From assembly GCA_002394395.1 (NCBI GenBank), contig DGTR01000007.1:1-64000 (forward strand): DNA of 64,000 nucleotides, given 5' to 3'. Numbering within the stretch: the stretch's first letter is position 1; every line of letters begins with the position of its first letter. Positions 41,714 through 49,899 of this stretch are shown here, piece after piece. A program made the translations under genes and the position numbers. Source of the DNA: Bacteroidales bacterium UBA4331 (lineage in GTDB: Bacteria > Bacteroidota > Bacteroidia > Bacteroidales > Paludibacteraceae). The notes beneath the pieces are model-generated. The model was not told the origin of the DNA, did no database searches, and worked only from the letters and a program-made list of their open reading frames with translations.

Positions 41714-42409
41714 ATGATTTGGAGTTTGGTGGCGGCGGCATTAGCGCCGGTAATACTGCTTTTTATTTATATTCTAATCAAAGATATGCGGCAGCCGGAG
41801 CCGTTGGTATGGCTGCTGAAGGCATTGTGCTATGGCGTGATTTCGGCTTTGCTGGTCATTATTGTGATGAGTCCGTTCGGGGAGATGGAAGTGACGAGTT
41901 GGGTAACGGGCTTTTTGAAGGCATTTGTGCAGGCAGGTATACCGGAGGAGAGTGCGAAATTGTTGATGCTATGGTTGCTGCTGAGAAAAAATCCGTACTA
42001 TGACGAGCGTTTGGACGGAATCGTGTATGCGTCTTGTATCGGTCTGGGTTTTGCGGGATTTGAGAACATCGGGTATCTGATGCAGGGTTTGGAAGACGGC
42101 AGTTGGATCTCTATCGGCGTGAGCAGAGCGCTTTTTGCGGTTCCGGGGCATTTCTTCTTCGGTGTAGTCATGGGATTTTTCTATGGTTTGGCTACTTTCG
42201 GGGATCCGGCAAAGAGAAAGCGGAATATGTTTTTGGCGTGGTTCATGCCGATGATGGCGCACGGGCTGTACGACGGCGTACTGATGAGTATGGGTGCGAT
42301 GCCGGAATACGTGGCAGGAATCACGATGATCGTGTTCCTTTGGGGCTTTAACAAGCTAAGAAAGTACAGCGTGAAGCTGATTAGCAAACACCAAAATGAA
42401 ATAGTATAA
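41714..42409 (+). CDS. prsW: PrsW-family intramembrane metalloprotease
   Basis: 231 residues, about seven helices. Family motifs: EESAKLL (EExxK, residues about 76-82), FAGFENIGY, PGHFFFG (His) and MMAHGLYDG (His-Asp). In Bacillus the prototype cleaves an anti-sigma factor; the target here is unknown. Next gene is a bactofilin. Confidence 0.9.
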   Translation: MIWSLVAAALAPVILLFIYILIKDMRQPEPLVWLLKALCYGVISALLVIIVMSPFGEMEVTSWVTGFLKAFVQAGIPEESAKLLMLWLLLRKNPYYDERLDGIVYASCIGLGFAGFENIGYLMQGLEDGSWISIGVSRALFAVPGHFFFGVVMGFFYGLATFGDPAKRKRNMFLAWFMPMMAHGLYDGVLMSMGAMPEYVAGITMIVFLWGFNKLRKYSVKLISKHQNEIV

Positions 42410-42415
42410 AAAAAT

Positions 42416-42481
42416 AGCCACAAAAAAAACGGCTAAAAAAAAGAAATATAGTAGCCACACGGAAGACGGCTAAAAAAAAAA
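42416..42481 (+). repeat. Direct repeat between prsW and the bactofilin gene
   Basis: Two copies of a ~25-40 nt block of the form TAGCCACA ... ACGGCTAAAAAAAA. TAGCC and GGCTA are complementary, so each copy can form a small hairpin ending in a long A run. Confidence 0.65.
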
Positions 42482-42506
42482 CGATAATTTATAAAATACA
42501 GGAATT

Positions 42507-42878
42507 ATGGCAAATGACAAGCAACAAGGCGGTTTGATGTTTAATGCGCTGACCGCAGGAAGTAAGATCGTCGGTAATATTAGTGCCGATAGCGATTTTC
42601 GTATTGATGGTACGATTGAGGGGGAGTTGAGATGTACAGGCAAAGTAGTTATTGGCGAAGCGGGCAAGATCAAGGGCACCGTGAACTGCCAGAACGCAGA
42701 GATATTAGGTCTGATGGACGGTAAGATCACTTGCAATCAGCAGTTGTCGTTGCGTGCAAGCGGAAAGATCCAGGGTGAAGTACAGACGAAGATCCTGGTA
42801 GTAGAGCCGGGTGCGCAGTTTAACGGCAGTTGCTCGATGGGCGCTAATGTTGCAGCGGCTACGGAGAAGAAGGTCTGA
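42507..42878 (+). CDS. Bactofilin (polymer-forming cytoskeletal protein)
   Basis: 123 residues forming a short beta-helix. Repeating hydrophobic strands with glycines (GSKIVGNISADSDFRIDGTIEGELRCTGKVVIGEAGKIKGTV) define the bactofilin domain, with short disordered ends. Bactofilins polymerise without nucleotide and organise the cell envelope. Its position beside prsW may only reflect envelope context. Confidence 0.94.
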   Translation: MANDKQQGGLMFNALTAGSKIVGNISADSDFRIDGTIEGELRCTGKVVIGEAGKIKGTVNCQNAEILGLMDGKITCNQQLSLRASGKIQGEVQTKILVVEPGAQFNGSCSMGANVAAATEKKV

Positions 42879-42920
42879 TGTACCATTTGTTCATGTACCA
42901 TGTACCATTTATGTACCATT
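42877..42920 (+). repeat. ATGTACCATTT repeat after the bactofilin gene
   Basis: Starts at the bactofilin stop codon and holds four ATGTACCAT words with variable tails. The reverse complement (AAATGGTACAT) matches the words in the permease/yfcE gap at 24122. Confidence 0.75.
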
Positions 42921-42958
42921 TGGCTATTTAGTTATTTTATTAAATCGCAAATAATCTT

Positions 42959-44272
42959 ATGAAGATTAAACCATTTCGAGGAATACGTCCGCCGAAAGAG
43001 TTGGTGGAGCAAGTGAGCAGCAGGCCGTACGACGTGCTGAATAGTGAAGAAGCACGTGCAGAAGCTGCAGGCAACGAGAAGAGTTTGTACCATATTATCA
43101 AGCCGGAGATCAATTTTGCGCCGGGAACGGATGAGCACGACGAGCGTGTGTATGGAGCGGCAGTTGAGCAGTTTAAGCTGTTCAAAGAGAAAGGATGGCT
43201 CGTTCAAGACCAGGAGGAGAAATACTACGTGTATGCGCAAACGATTTTGGCTAAAGGCGAAGGTCTGGAGAACGCTACCGGAGCGGCTTTGGCAGGTGAG
43301 AAAGCGAAGACGCAGTATGGTCTGGTTGTCGGCGCGTGGGTGGATGATTATCTGGAGGGACGCATTAAGAAGCACGAGTTGACGCGTAAGGACAAAGAGG
43401 AAGACCGTATGAAGCATGTGCGGGTGTTAAACGCAAACATGGAGCCTGTTTTCTTTGCTTATCCCCATCGTGAGGACTTGGACGCGATTGTAGCAGAAGT
43501 GACGAAAGGTACGCCGGAGTATGATTTTGTAGCGGCTCCGGAAGGCTTCCGCCACACGTTCTGGGTGATTAACGACAAGCAGACGATTGCCCGCATTACG
43601 GAGATTTTTGCTGAGATTCCGGCTATGTATATTGCCGACGGGCACCACCGTTCGGCTGCAGCTGCCGGTGTTGGGGCGGAGAAACAGAAAGCAACAGGAG
43701 ACAAGAACGCAGAGTTCAACTATTTCCTGGCGGTGTGCTTCCCGGATGATCAACTGAATATTATTGATTACAACCGCGTGGTGAAGGACCTGAACGGGCT
43801 TAGCGAGGTGGAATTCATTGAGAAGTTAAAAGAGGATTTCGAGATATCGGAATATCGAGATATCGAGATATCGAACGATTTCAGCGCAGTAAAACCGAAA
43901 GGCTTGCATAATTTCTCGCTCTATCTGGGCGGAAAATGGTACTCGTTGACCGCCAAAGAAGGAAGGTATAATGACGCAGACCCGATCGGCGTGCTGGATG
44001 TGACGATCTCGAGTAACCTCATCTTGGACAAGATCCTCGGCATCAAAGACCTGCGCTCGGACAAACGCATTGATTTCGTGGGCGGAATCAGGGGTTTAGG
44101 CGAACTGAAGAGACGTGTAGATAGCGGCGAGATGAAGATGGCATTGGCACTCTACCCCGTTACCATGCAGCAGATCATCGACATCGCTGACAGCGGAAAT
44201 ATCATGCCGCCGAAGACGACGTGGTTTGAACCGAAACTGCGCAGCGGACTTGTAGTACATAGTTTGGAATAA
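42959..44272 (+). CDS. DUF1015 domain protein
   Basis: 437 residues, start fixed by IKPFRGIRPPKELVEQVSSRPYDVLNSEEA, the hallmark N-terminus. Other conserved pieces: IADGHHRSAAA and GIRGLGELKRRVDSGEMKMA. The family shares distant similarity with ParB-like proteins; biochemical role not established. In many Bacteroidota it is encoded next to serC/serA (from memory), but here it is 6-8 kb away. Residues about 293-306 (FEISEYRDIEISND) are encoded by an in-frame 8-nt repeat. Confidence 0.88.
   Translation: MKIKPFRGIRPPKELVEQVSSRPYDVLNSEEARAEAAGNEKSLYHIIKPEINFAPGTDEHDERVYGAAVEQFKLFKEKGWLVQDQEEKYYVYAQTILAKGEGLENATGAALAGEKAKTQYGLVVGAWVDDYLEGRIKKHELTRKDKEEDRMKHVRVLNANMEPVFFAYPHREDLDAIVAEVTKGTPEYDFVAAPEGFRHTFWVINDKQTIARITEIFAEIPAMYIADGHHRSAAAAGVGAEKQKATGDKNAEFNYFLAVCFPDDQLNIIDYNRVVKDLNGLSEVEFIEKLKEDFEISEYRDIEISNDFSAVKPKGLHNFSLYLGGKWYSLTAKEGRYNDADPIGVLDVTISSNLILDKILGIKDLRSDKRIDFVGGIRGLGELKRRVDSGEMKMALALYPVTMQQIIDIADSGNIMPPKTTWFEPKLRSGLVVHSLE
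43837..43876 (+). repeat. In-frame 8-nt tandem repeat inside the DUF1015 gene
   Basis: Five 8-nt units of consensus TATCGAGA, translated as EISEYRDIEIS. The unit is not a multiple of three, so each copy is read in a different frame. Same family as the dcp and serC/serA repeats. Confidence 0.87.
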
Positions 44273-44285
44273 AGACCGCGTCGCT

Positions 44286-44306
44286 AAAGGAATAAGGAAT
44301 AAAGAC
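44286..44306 (+). repeat. AGGAATA repeat upstream of porE
   Basis: Two clear 7-nt copies of AGGAATA and related GGAATAAAGAC words fill the 38-nt gap between DUF1015 and the porE-like gene. Confidence 0.6.
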
Positions 44307-44310
44307 ATAA

Positions 44311-46389
44311 ATGAATAGCAGAATCTACAAATATTCATTATTGGCAATTTTGGTGGGGATGATATTACTGCCGGGATGTAGTATTCAGAAGCGGATCAAG
44401 CGAGCGGATAAGAAATTTGCTATCGGCGAGTACTATACCGCGGCGGATATCTATAAGTCATGCTACGGGCGGTTGTCGTCCAAGACGGAGAAGCAACTGA
44501 AAGGCTATGTGGCATACAAACAAGGCGAGTGCTATCGGATTTTGAATAACCCGCGAGCGGTCAATTGTTACCAAAATGCCATCCGTAACAAGTATTTCCT
44601 GCAGGACTCGACGGTGTTCTTGCATGCCGGCATGGCGTACCAGTATCAGGGTAAGTATAAAGATGCTGCCAAGAACTATGAATTGTATCTCCAGGCCCAT
44701 CCGGATAACTATGTTGCGCAGGCCGGTCAATACGCGTGCGCGAAGATAGAGGAGTGGAAGAAAGAAGGATCGCGGTACAAGATCGCCGAAGCGAAGGAGT
44801 TCAATCAGCGCCGCACAAGTAACTTCGCACCGATGTTTATCGGCGATCAGAACGATGCGTTGATGTTCACCAGTAACCGGCAGGAGAAGCAGAAAGGCGG
44901 CACGAAGAAGCTGAAGAGACCGAGTAACGTGACCGGACAGCAGCTCTTCCAACTATACCAGACGAGGAAGAACGCGGCAGGAGAATGGGAAGAAATAGTT
45001 CTCGCGGAAGGACTGTACGACGCACCGGAAGAGGAGCAAACAGAGAAGAACGATTCTACGGGCGGCAAAGGATCCGGAACCGCTGAGATGGGTGTTTGTT
45101 GCTTTAGCAAAGACGGCAGGACGATGTATTTCACCTATTCGAAGCCGATTAACGGAAAAGATCTGGGCGCTAAGATCTACAAGAGCGAGCGTGCCAGCGG
45201 AGAATGGGGCGAAGCGCAGGAAGTGAAGCTTTTTGCGGACAGCTCGATTACGGTCGGTCATCCGGCTCTGAACCCCACGGGCGATACTTTGTATTTCGTG
45301 AGTGACGCCATGGGAGGTGAAGGCGGAAAAGATATCTGGATGGCAGAGTTAGACGGTACGGAATGGGTGAACGCCCATCCTCTCGGAAAAGGCATCAACA
45401 CGCCGGCGGATGAGATGTATCCGTATGTACATGCCGACGGAACGCTGTATTTTGCCAGCAACGGACATCCGGGTTACGGAGGTCTGGACATTTATAAAGC
45501 GACGCTCGACACGACGGCAAAAGACACGACGGTTTGGGTGCTTTATAACATGGGAGCGCCGTTTAACGGCTCGGGAGACGACTTCGGAATCACTTTTGCG
45601 GGTGAGAGCCAGGACGGCTTCTTCTCTTCCAACAGAGGCGACAAGAAAGGTTTTGACAAGATCTACAGTTTCCGGTTGCCGGAGATGGAGTTCATCGCAG
45701 AAGGTACCGTGAGCGACGAAGAAGGCAACCCGCTCTCGGACGCCAAGCTGCATGTAGTGGGCAGCGATGGTACGAACAGCCGCGTTAATGTGCGGAGAGA
45801 CGGAACGTATAAGATCAAGTTGCAGAAAGAGGTAAAATATGTGATGTTAGCCACCGCCCGCGGCCATCTGAATGCCAGAGAGCAATGGACGACGCTGAAC
45901 CTGAAGGACAGCAAGACGTATACGCTCAATTTCACGCTAAGCCCGATCAGCAGGCCTGTTAAGATGGAGAACATCTTCTATGAGTTCGGCAGATGGGAGA
46001 TTACCAAAGCGAGTGAGACGGAGTTGTTGCGCCTTGTCAAACTGCTGCAAGACAACCCGAATATCACCATCGAGCTGAGCGCACACACGGATATGAAAGG
46101 TAATGAGGCGTTCAACCAGGAGCTGAGTCAGAAACGTGCGCAGAGTTGCTGCGACTACCTCATCCAGAAAGGTATTGAGAAAGAGCGTCTGACGCCGGTG
46201 GGTTATGGCAAGAGCAAACCTGTGAAAGCCGATAAGGCGCTGAATAAGCAGTATCCGTGGATTCCTGTGGAGCAGGAGTTGGACGAGGCGTTTATCACCG
46301 GGCTGACGGAAGACAAGCAGGAGATATGCAACCAGATCAACCGTCGGACGGAATTTAAGGTACTAAAGACAACCTATAAACTCTATTAA
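44311..46389 (+). CDS. porE: PorE-like lipoprotein (TPR, PD40 propeller, CRD, OmpA)
   Basis: 692 residues. Lipoprotein signal with lipobox LPGC near residue 23, TPR region about 35-150, PD40/WD40-like blades about 165-455, a carboxypeptidase-regulatory-like beta domain about 465-550 (EGTVSDEEGNPLSDAKLHVVG), and a C-terminal OmpA peptidoglycan-binding domain about 560-690 (ELSAHTDMKGNEAFN; LSQKRAQSCCDYL). This order is that of PorE, a T9SS component thought to tie the outer-membrane ring to peptidoglycan. Similar PD40-OmpA modules end the transporter fusion at 7655-10507. Confidence 0.85.
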   Translation: MNSRIYKYSLLAILVGMILLPGCSIQKRIKRADKKFAIGEYYTAADIYKSCYGRLSSKTEKQLKGYVAYKQGECYRILNNPRAVNCYQNAIRNKYFLQDSTVFLHAGMAYQYQGKYKDAAKNYELYLQAHPDNYVAQAGQYACAKIEEWKKEGSRYKIAEAKEFNQRRTSNFAPMFIGDQNDALMFTSNRQEKQKGGTKKLKRPSNVTGQQLFQLYQTRKNAAGEWEEIVLAEGLYDAPEEEQTEKNDSTGGKGSGTAEMGVCCFSKDGRTMYFTYSKPINGKDLGAKIYKSERASGEWGEAQEVKLFADSSITVGHPALNPTGDTLYFVSDAMGGEGGKDIWMAELDGTEWVNAHPLGKGINTPADEMYPYVHADGTLYFASNGHPGYGGLDIYKATLDTTAKDTTVWVLYNMGAPFNGSGDDFGITFAGESQDGFFSSNRGDKKGFDKIYSFRLPEMEFIAEGTVSDEEGNPLSDAKLHVVGSDGTNSRVNVRRDGTYKIKLQKEVKYVMLATARGHLNAREQWTTLNLKDSKTYTLNFTLSPISRPVKMENIFYEFGRWEITKASETELLRLVKLLQDNPNITIELSAHTDMKGNEAFNQELSQKRAQSCCDYLIQKGIEKERLTPVGYGKSKPVKADKALNKQYPWIPVEQELDEAFITGLTEDKQEICNQINRRTEFKVLKTTYKLY

Positions 46390-46412
46390 TTGATTATTGA
46401 TAATTGATAATT
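46389..46412 (+). repeat. 7-nt tandem repeat filling the porE/thyA gap
   Basis: Three 7-nt units of consensus ATTGATA and a partial one, from the last base of the porE stop codon to 1 nt before the thyA ATG. There is no room for a Shine-Dalgarno sequence. Confidence 0.85.
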
Positions 46413-46413
46413 T

Positions 46414-47208
46414 ATGCAACAATATTTAGATTTATGCCAGCGCGTGCTGGACGAAGGCACTATCAAACATGACCGTACGGGCACGGGAACAATCTCTGTG
46501 TTCGGTCACCAGATGCGATTCAAGATGGCGGACGGTTTTCCGCTCTTGACGACCAAGAAACTGCATCTGAAGTCCATCATCTATGAGCTGCTGTGGTTCT
46601 TACAGGGCGACACGAATGTGAAGTATCTGCAGGAACACGGCGTGAGGATCTGGAACGAATGGGCGGATGAGAACGGCGAGTTGGGTCCCGTCTATGGGCA
46701 TCAGTGGCGCTCGTGGCCGGATTATAACGGCGGTACGATTGATCAGATAGCCAATATAGTAAAGATGATCAAGGAAAATCCCGACAGCCGCCGGATGATG
46801 GTGAGCGCGTGGAATGTAGCGGAAGTGGAGAAGATGGCTCTCCCACCCTGCCACTGCTTGTTTCAGTTCTATGTGGCGGATGGCAAACTGAGTCTGCAAC
46901 TCTACCAACGCAGCGCAGATATCTTCCTCGGTGTGCCGTTTAATATCGCCAGCTATGCGTTATTGCTGCAGATGATGGCGCAAGTTACGGGTCTGGAGTG
47001 CGGCGATTTCGTACACACACTCGGCGATGCGCATATCTATCTGAACCACTTGGAGCAGGTGAAACTGCAGTTGACGCGTGAGCCGCGGGCTTTACCGAAG
47101 ATGATCATCAATCCGGAGGTGAAAGACTTATTTAGCTTTCAGTACGAAGATTTTCAATTAGAGGGATATGACCCGCATCCACACATCGCGGGACAAGTAT
47201 CGGTTTAA
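46414..47208 (+). CDS. thyA: Thymidylate synthase
   Basis: Makes dTMP from dUMP with methylene-tetrahydrofolate; 264 residues, same length as E. coli ThyA. Catalytic Cys146 in LPPCHCLFQFY; also RTGTGTISVFG, GPVYGHQWR and YQRSADIFLGVPFNIASYALL. Co-transcribed with folA, which regenerates tetrahydrofolate. Confidence 0.98.
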   Translation: MQQYLDLCQRVLDEGTIKHDRTGTGTISVFGHQMRFKMADGFPLLTTKKLHLKSIIYELLWFLQGDTNVKYLQEHGVRIWNEWADENGELGPVYGHQWRSWPDYNGGTIDQIANIVKMIKENPDSRRMMVSAWNVAEVEKMALPPCHCLFQFYVADGKLSLQLYQRSADIFLGVPFNIASYALLLQMMAQVTGLECGDFVHTLGDAHIYLNHLEQVKLQLTREPRALPKMIINPEVKDLFSFQYEDFQLEGYDPHPHIAGQVSV

Positions 47209-47234
47209 TTACAAATTACGAATTACGAATTATG
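47207..47234 (+). repeat. 7-nt tandem repeat forming the whole thyA/folA gap
   Basis: Four 7-nt units of the AATTACG family. The first includes the last two bases of the thyA stop codon; the fourth (AATTATG) ends in the folA start codon. The intergenic gap contains nothing else. Confidence 0.92.
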
Positions 47235-47720
47235 ATTTCCATTATAGTAGCTATCGCAGAGAACTATGCGATCGGAAAGAAAGGTGATCTGTTGTGCCAC
47301 CTGCCGGCGGACTTGAAACACTTCAAGGAGATTACGTCCGGAAAGACCGTTATGATGGGCGAAAGAACCTTCTTCTCGCTGCCCAAACATCCCCTGCCCA
47401 ATAGGCGGAATATCGTTTTGACGGATGTGCAAGGCAAGACCTTTGAAGGCGCCGAAGCCGTTTATTCCTTGGACGAGATGGAGGCAAAGATCAAAGGCGA
47501 AGAAGAGGCTTTCGTTATTGGCGGCGGCATGGTCTATCGGCAAATGATGGAGCGTGCAGACAAACTCTATATCACGCATATTCATCATAGTTGGGAGGAC
47601 GCAGATACGTTCTTCCCGGTTATCGATCCGGCGGTATGGAAACAAATCAGCGCAGAGCGGCACGAGGCGGACGAGAAGAACCCGTACGATTACACGTTTG
47701 CGGAGTATGAGAGAGCCTAA
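47232..47720 (+). CDS. folA: Dihydrofolate reductase
   Basis: 162 residues. Catalytic Asp27 in CHLPADLKHFK, GRTF-like MGERTFFSLP, and FVIGGGMVYRQMM. Start codon is the end of the last intergenic repeat unit. Works with ThyA. Confidence 0.96.
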   Translation: MISIIVAIAENYAIGKKGDLLCHLPADLKHFKEITSGKTVMMGERTFFSLPKHPLPNRRNIVLTDVQGKTFEGAEAVYSLDEMEAKIKGEEEAFVIGGGMVYRQMMERADKLYITHIHHSWEDADTFFPVIDPAVWKQISAERHEADEKNPYDYTFAEYERA

Positions 47721-47750
47721 CCCCGACCTTTCCTTAAAAGGAAGGGAGAT
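47719..47750 (+). repeat. Degenerate palindromic element between folA and tex
   Basis: Starts in the folA stop codon: AACCCCGACC, then arms CCTTTCCTT and AAGGAAGGG. Same layout as the elements in oadA, tex and after pbp1A. Confidence 0.7.
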
Positions 47751-47755
47751 AAAAA

Positions 47756-49858
47756 ATGAATAACGAATTTTCACATATTATTTCAGGCGCAGTTGGTATT
47801 GCCGAGCGGCAAGTAGCTGCGACTGTGGCGTTGCTGGACGAAGGAGCGACCATTCCTTTTATCGCGCGCTATAGAAAGGAAAAGACCGGAAGTCTGAACG
47901 AGGTTCAGATTGCCGCTATTCAGGCGCAATACGGGAAGTTGCAGGAACTCGCCAAACGCAAAGAGACCATCTATGCGCGTTTGGACGAACTTGGAAACGA
48001 CGATCAGGAACTGCGCAAGCGCATTGAAGAATGTTGGGACGCGACGGAGTTGGAGGACATTTACCTCCCCTACAAACCGCACAGGAAGACGCGTGCCGAT
48101 GTAGCGATTGAGAAGGGCTTATTGCCGCTGGCAGAGGAGATTCTCAAACAACGGCCGATGAAGTTGCCAAACGAGGAGGATCTGCAAGGTGCACGGGATA
48201 TTATTGCCCAACGAATAGCGGAAGACGAAAAGAGCCGTAATGCCATTCGCCGCGAGTTTAGTTATACTGCAGTATTGAGTAGCAAGGCGGTAAAGACCCA
48301 GTGTGACACGCCGGAAGCGCAGAATTATAAGGATTATTTTGATTTCAAGTGTCCGCTTAAGCATGTGAAGAGCCATCAGTTACTGGCGATCCGGCGTGCG
48401 GAGGCGGAAGGATACCTGCGGGTGGACATCTCACCGGATACGGAGAAAGCCTTGGATAAGTTAGCACACTTGTGGCTACGGGCCAATAACGACACCGCGT
48501 ATCAAGTAGAGTTGGCGATGGAGGACGGTTATAAACGGCTTCTGAAACCGGCTATCGAGACGGAGTTTGCCGCACTCTCGAAAGAGAAAGCGGACGAAGA
48601 GGCGATTCGGGTCTTTGCGGAGAACCTGAGGCAACTATTGTTAGGTGCGCCATTAGGTCAGAAACGCGTGTTGGCGCTCGATCCGGGATTTAGGACGGGC
48701 TGCAAGACCGTGGTACTCAATGAGCAAGGCGATCTGTTGATGCAAGACGTCATCTATCTGCATAACCTGCAAAGCACACAGAAGTTGCAGGAGTTGATCG
48801 AGAAATACAAGATCGAGGCCATCGCTATCGGTAACGGTACCGCGAGCCGGGAATGCGAACAGATGGTCAGAGCGGCAATAACCCCACCCCAGCCCTCCCC
48901 ACAAGGGAGGGAGAATAGACCGCAGATCTTTGTGGTGAGTGAAGCCGGGGCATCGGTGTATAGCGCCAGCAAGATTGCGCGGGAGGAGTTTCCTGATGAA
49001 GATGTAACCGTTCGTGGAGCGGTGAGTATCGGAAGGCGGTTGATAGACCCGCTCGCAGAGTTGGTAAAGATCGAGCCGAAGTCCATCGGTGTGGGTCAAT
49101 ACCAGCATGACGTCGATCAGACGGAGTTGCGCGAGAGCCTGCAACAAACGGTAGAGAGCGTAGTAAACTACGTGGGCGTAGATGTCAATACCGCCAGCAA
49201 ACACCTGTTGACGTATATCTCCGGTTTGGGACCGATGTTAGCGCAGAATATCGTGGATTACCGCGCAGAACATGGTGCGTTCGGTAGCCGCAAAGAGTTG
49301 CTGAAAGTGCCGAAATTAGGTGCAAAGACTTTTGAACAAGCGGCTGGCTTCTTGCGATTGAAAGATGCTAATCCATTGGATAACAGCGCTGTACACCCGG
49401 AGAGTTACGGCATCGTGGAGAAGATGGCGAAAGACCAGAAATGCTCGGTGGCGGACTTGATTGCCAAGAAAGAGCTGCGCGAGCAAGTGGATTTGAATAA
49501 ATATGTGACAGCCGAAGTGGGCATGCCCACCCTAACGGATATTATGAAGGAGTTGGCGCAACCCGGACGTGACCCACGCGGCGAGACAGAGGAGTTCCAT
49601 TTCGACGAACACGTGCACACGATCGACGATCTGCAGGCAGGAATGGTGTTGCCGGGTATCGTAACGAATATCAGCGCTTTTGGCGCATTTGTGGACTTGG
49701 GTGTGCATAAGGACGGATTGATACACATCTCCGAAATGGCCGACCGACGGATTAGCAACCCGCAGGAAGTGGTCAAACTGCATCAGCATGTGAAAGTGCG
49801 CGTGGTCGATGTAGATCGCGCGAGAGGCAGAATACAATTAAGCCTTCGGCATTTATGA
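47756..49858 (+). CDS. tex: Tex family RNA-binding protein
   Basis: 700 residues. Tex N-terminal helical domain (RQVAATVALLDEGATIPFIARYRKE), YqgF-like RNase H domain (VLALDPGFRTGCKTVVL), helix-hairpin-helix region (GLGPMLAQNIVDYRAEHGAF) and C-terminal S1 domain (GMVLPGIVTNISAFGAFVDLG). Thought to act in transcription or RNA quality control. A palindromic element encodes TPPQPSPQGREN (about 375-390) within the YqgF domain, a position where an added loop must be tolerated. Its stop codon lies in the 7-nt repeat before ettA. Confidence 0.95.
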   Translation: MNNEFSHIISGAVGIAERQVAATVALLDEGATIPFIARYRKEKTGSLNEVQIAAIQAQYGKLQELAKRKETIYARLDELGNDDQELRKRIEECWDATELEDIYLPYKPHRKTRADVAIEKGLLPLAEEILKQRPMKLPNEEDLQGARDIIAQRIAEDEKSRNAIRREFSYTAVLSSKAVKTQCDTPEAQNYKDYFDFKCPLKHVKSHQLLAIRRAEAEGYLRVDISPDTEKALDKLAHLWLRANNDTAYQVELAMEDGYKRLLKPAIETEFAALSKEKADEEAIRVFAENLRQLLLGAPLGQKRVLALDPGFRTGCKTVVLNEQGDLLMQDVIYLHNLQSTQKLQELIEKYKIEAIAIGNGTASRECEQMVRAAITPPQPSPQGRENRPQIFVVSEAGASVYSASKIAREEFPDEDVTVRGAVSIGRRLIDPLAELVKIEPKSIGVGQYQHDVDQTELRESLQQTVESVVNYVGVDVNTASKHLLTYISGLGPMLAQNIVDYRAEHGAFGSRKELLKVPKLGAKTFEQAAGFLRLKDANPLDNSAVHPESYGIVEKMAKDQKCSVADLIAKKELREQVDLNKYVTAEVGMPTLTDIMKELAQPGRDPRGETEEFHFDEHVHTIDDLQAGMVLPGIVTNISAFGAFVDLGVHKDGLIHISEMADRRISNPQEVVKLHQHVKVRVVDVDRARGRIQLSLRHL
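48881..48914 (+). repeat. Palindromic C/G-rich element in frame in tex
   Basis: CCCCACCCCAGC, then arms CCCTCCC and GGGAGGG around a 5-nt loop (48893-48911). Translated as TPPQPSPQGRE, the same PQPSPxG reading as in OadA. Confidence 0.88.
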
Positions 49859-49899
49859 TTTATGATTTATGATTTGTAATTTATGATTTATGATTTATG
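49851..49899 (+). repeat. 7-nt tandem repeat forming the whole tex/ettA gap
   Basis: Seven 7-nt units of ATTTATG, one variant (ATTTGTA). The first contains most of the tex stop codon and the last ends in the ettA start codon. Each of the other units also contains an ATG. Confidence 0.93.

Noticed and set aside
49851..49899. Possible CRISPR array
   Set aside because: Units are 7 nt, contiguous and without spacers; no cas genes in the window.
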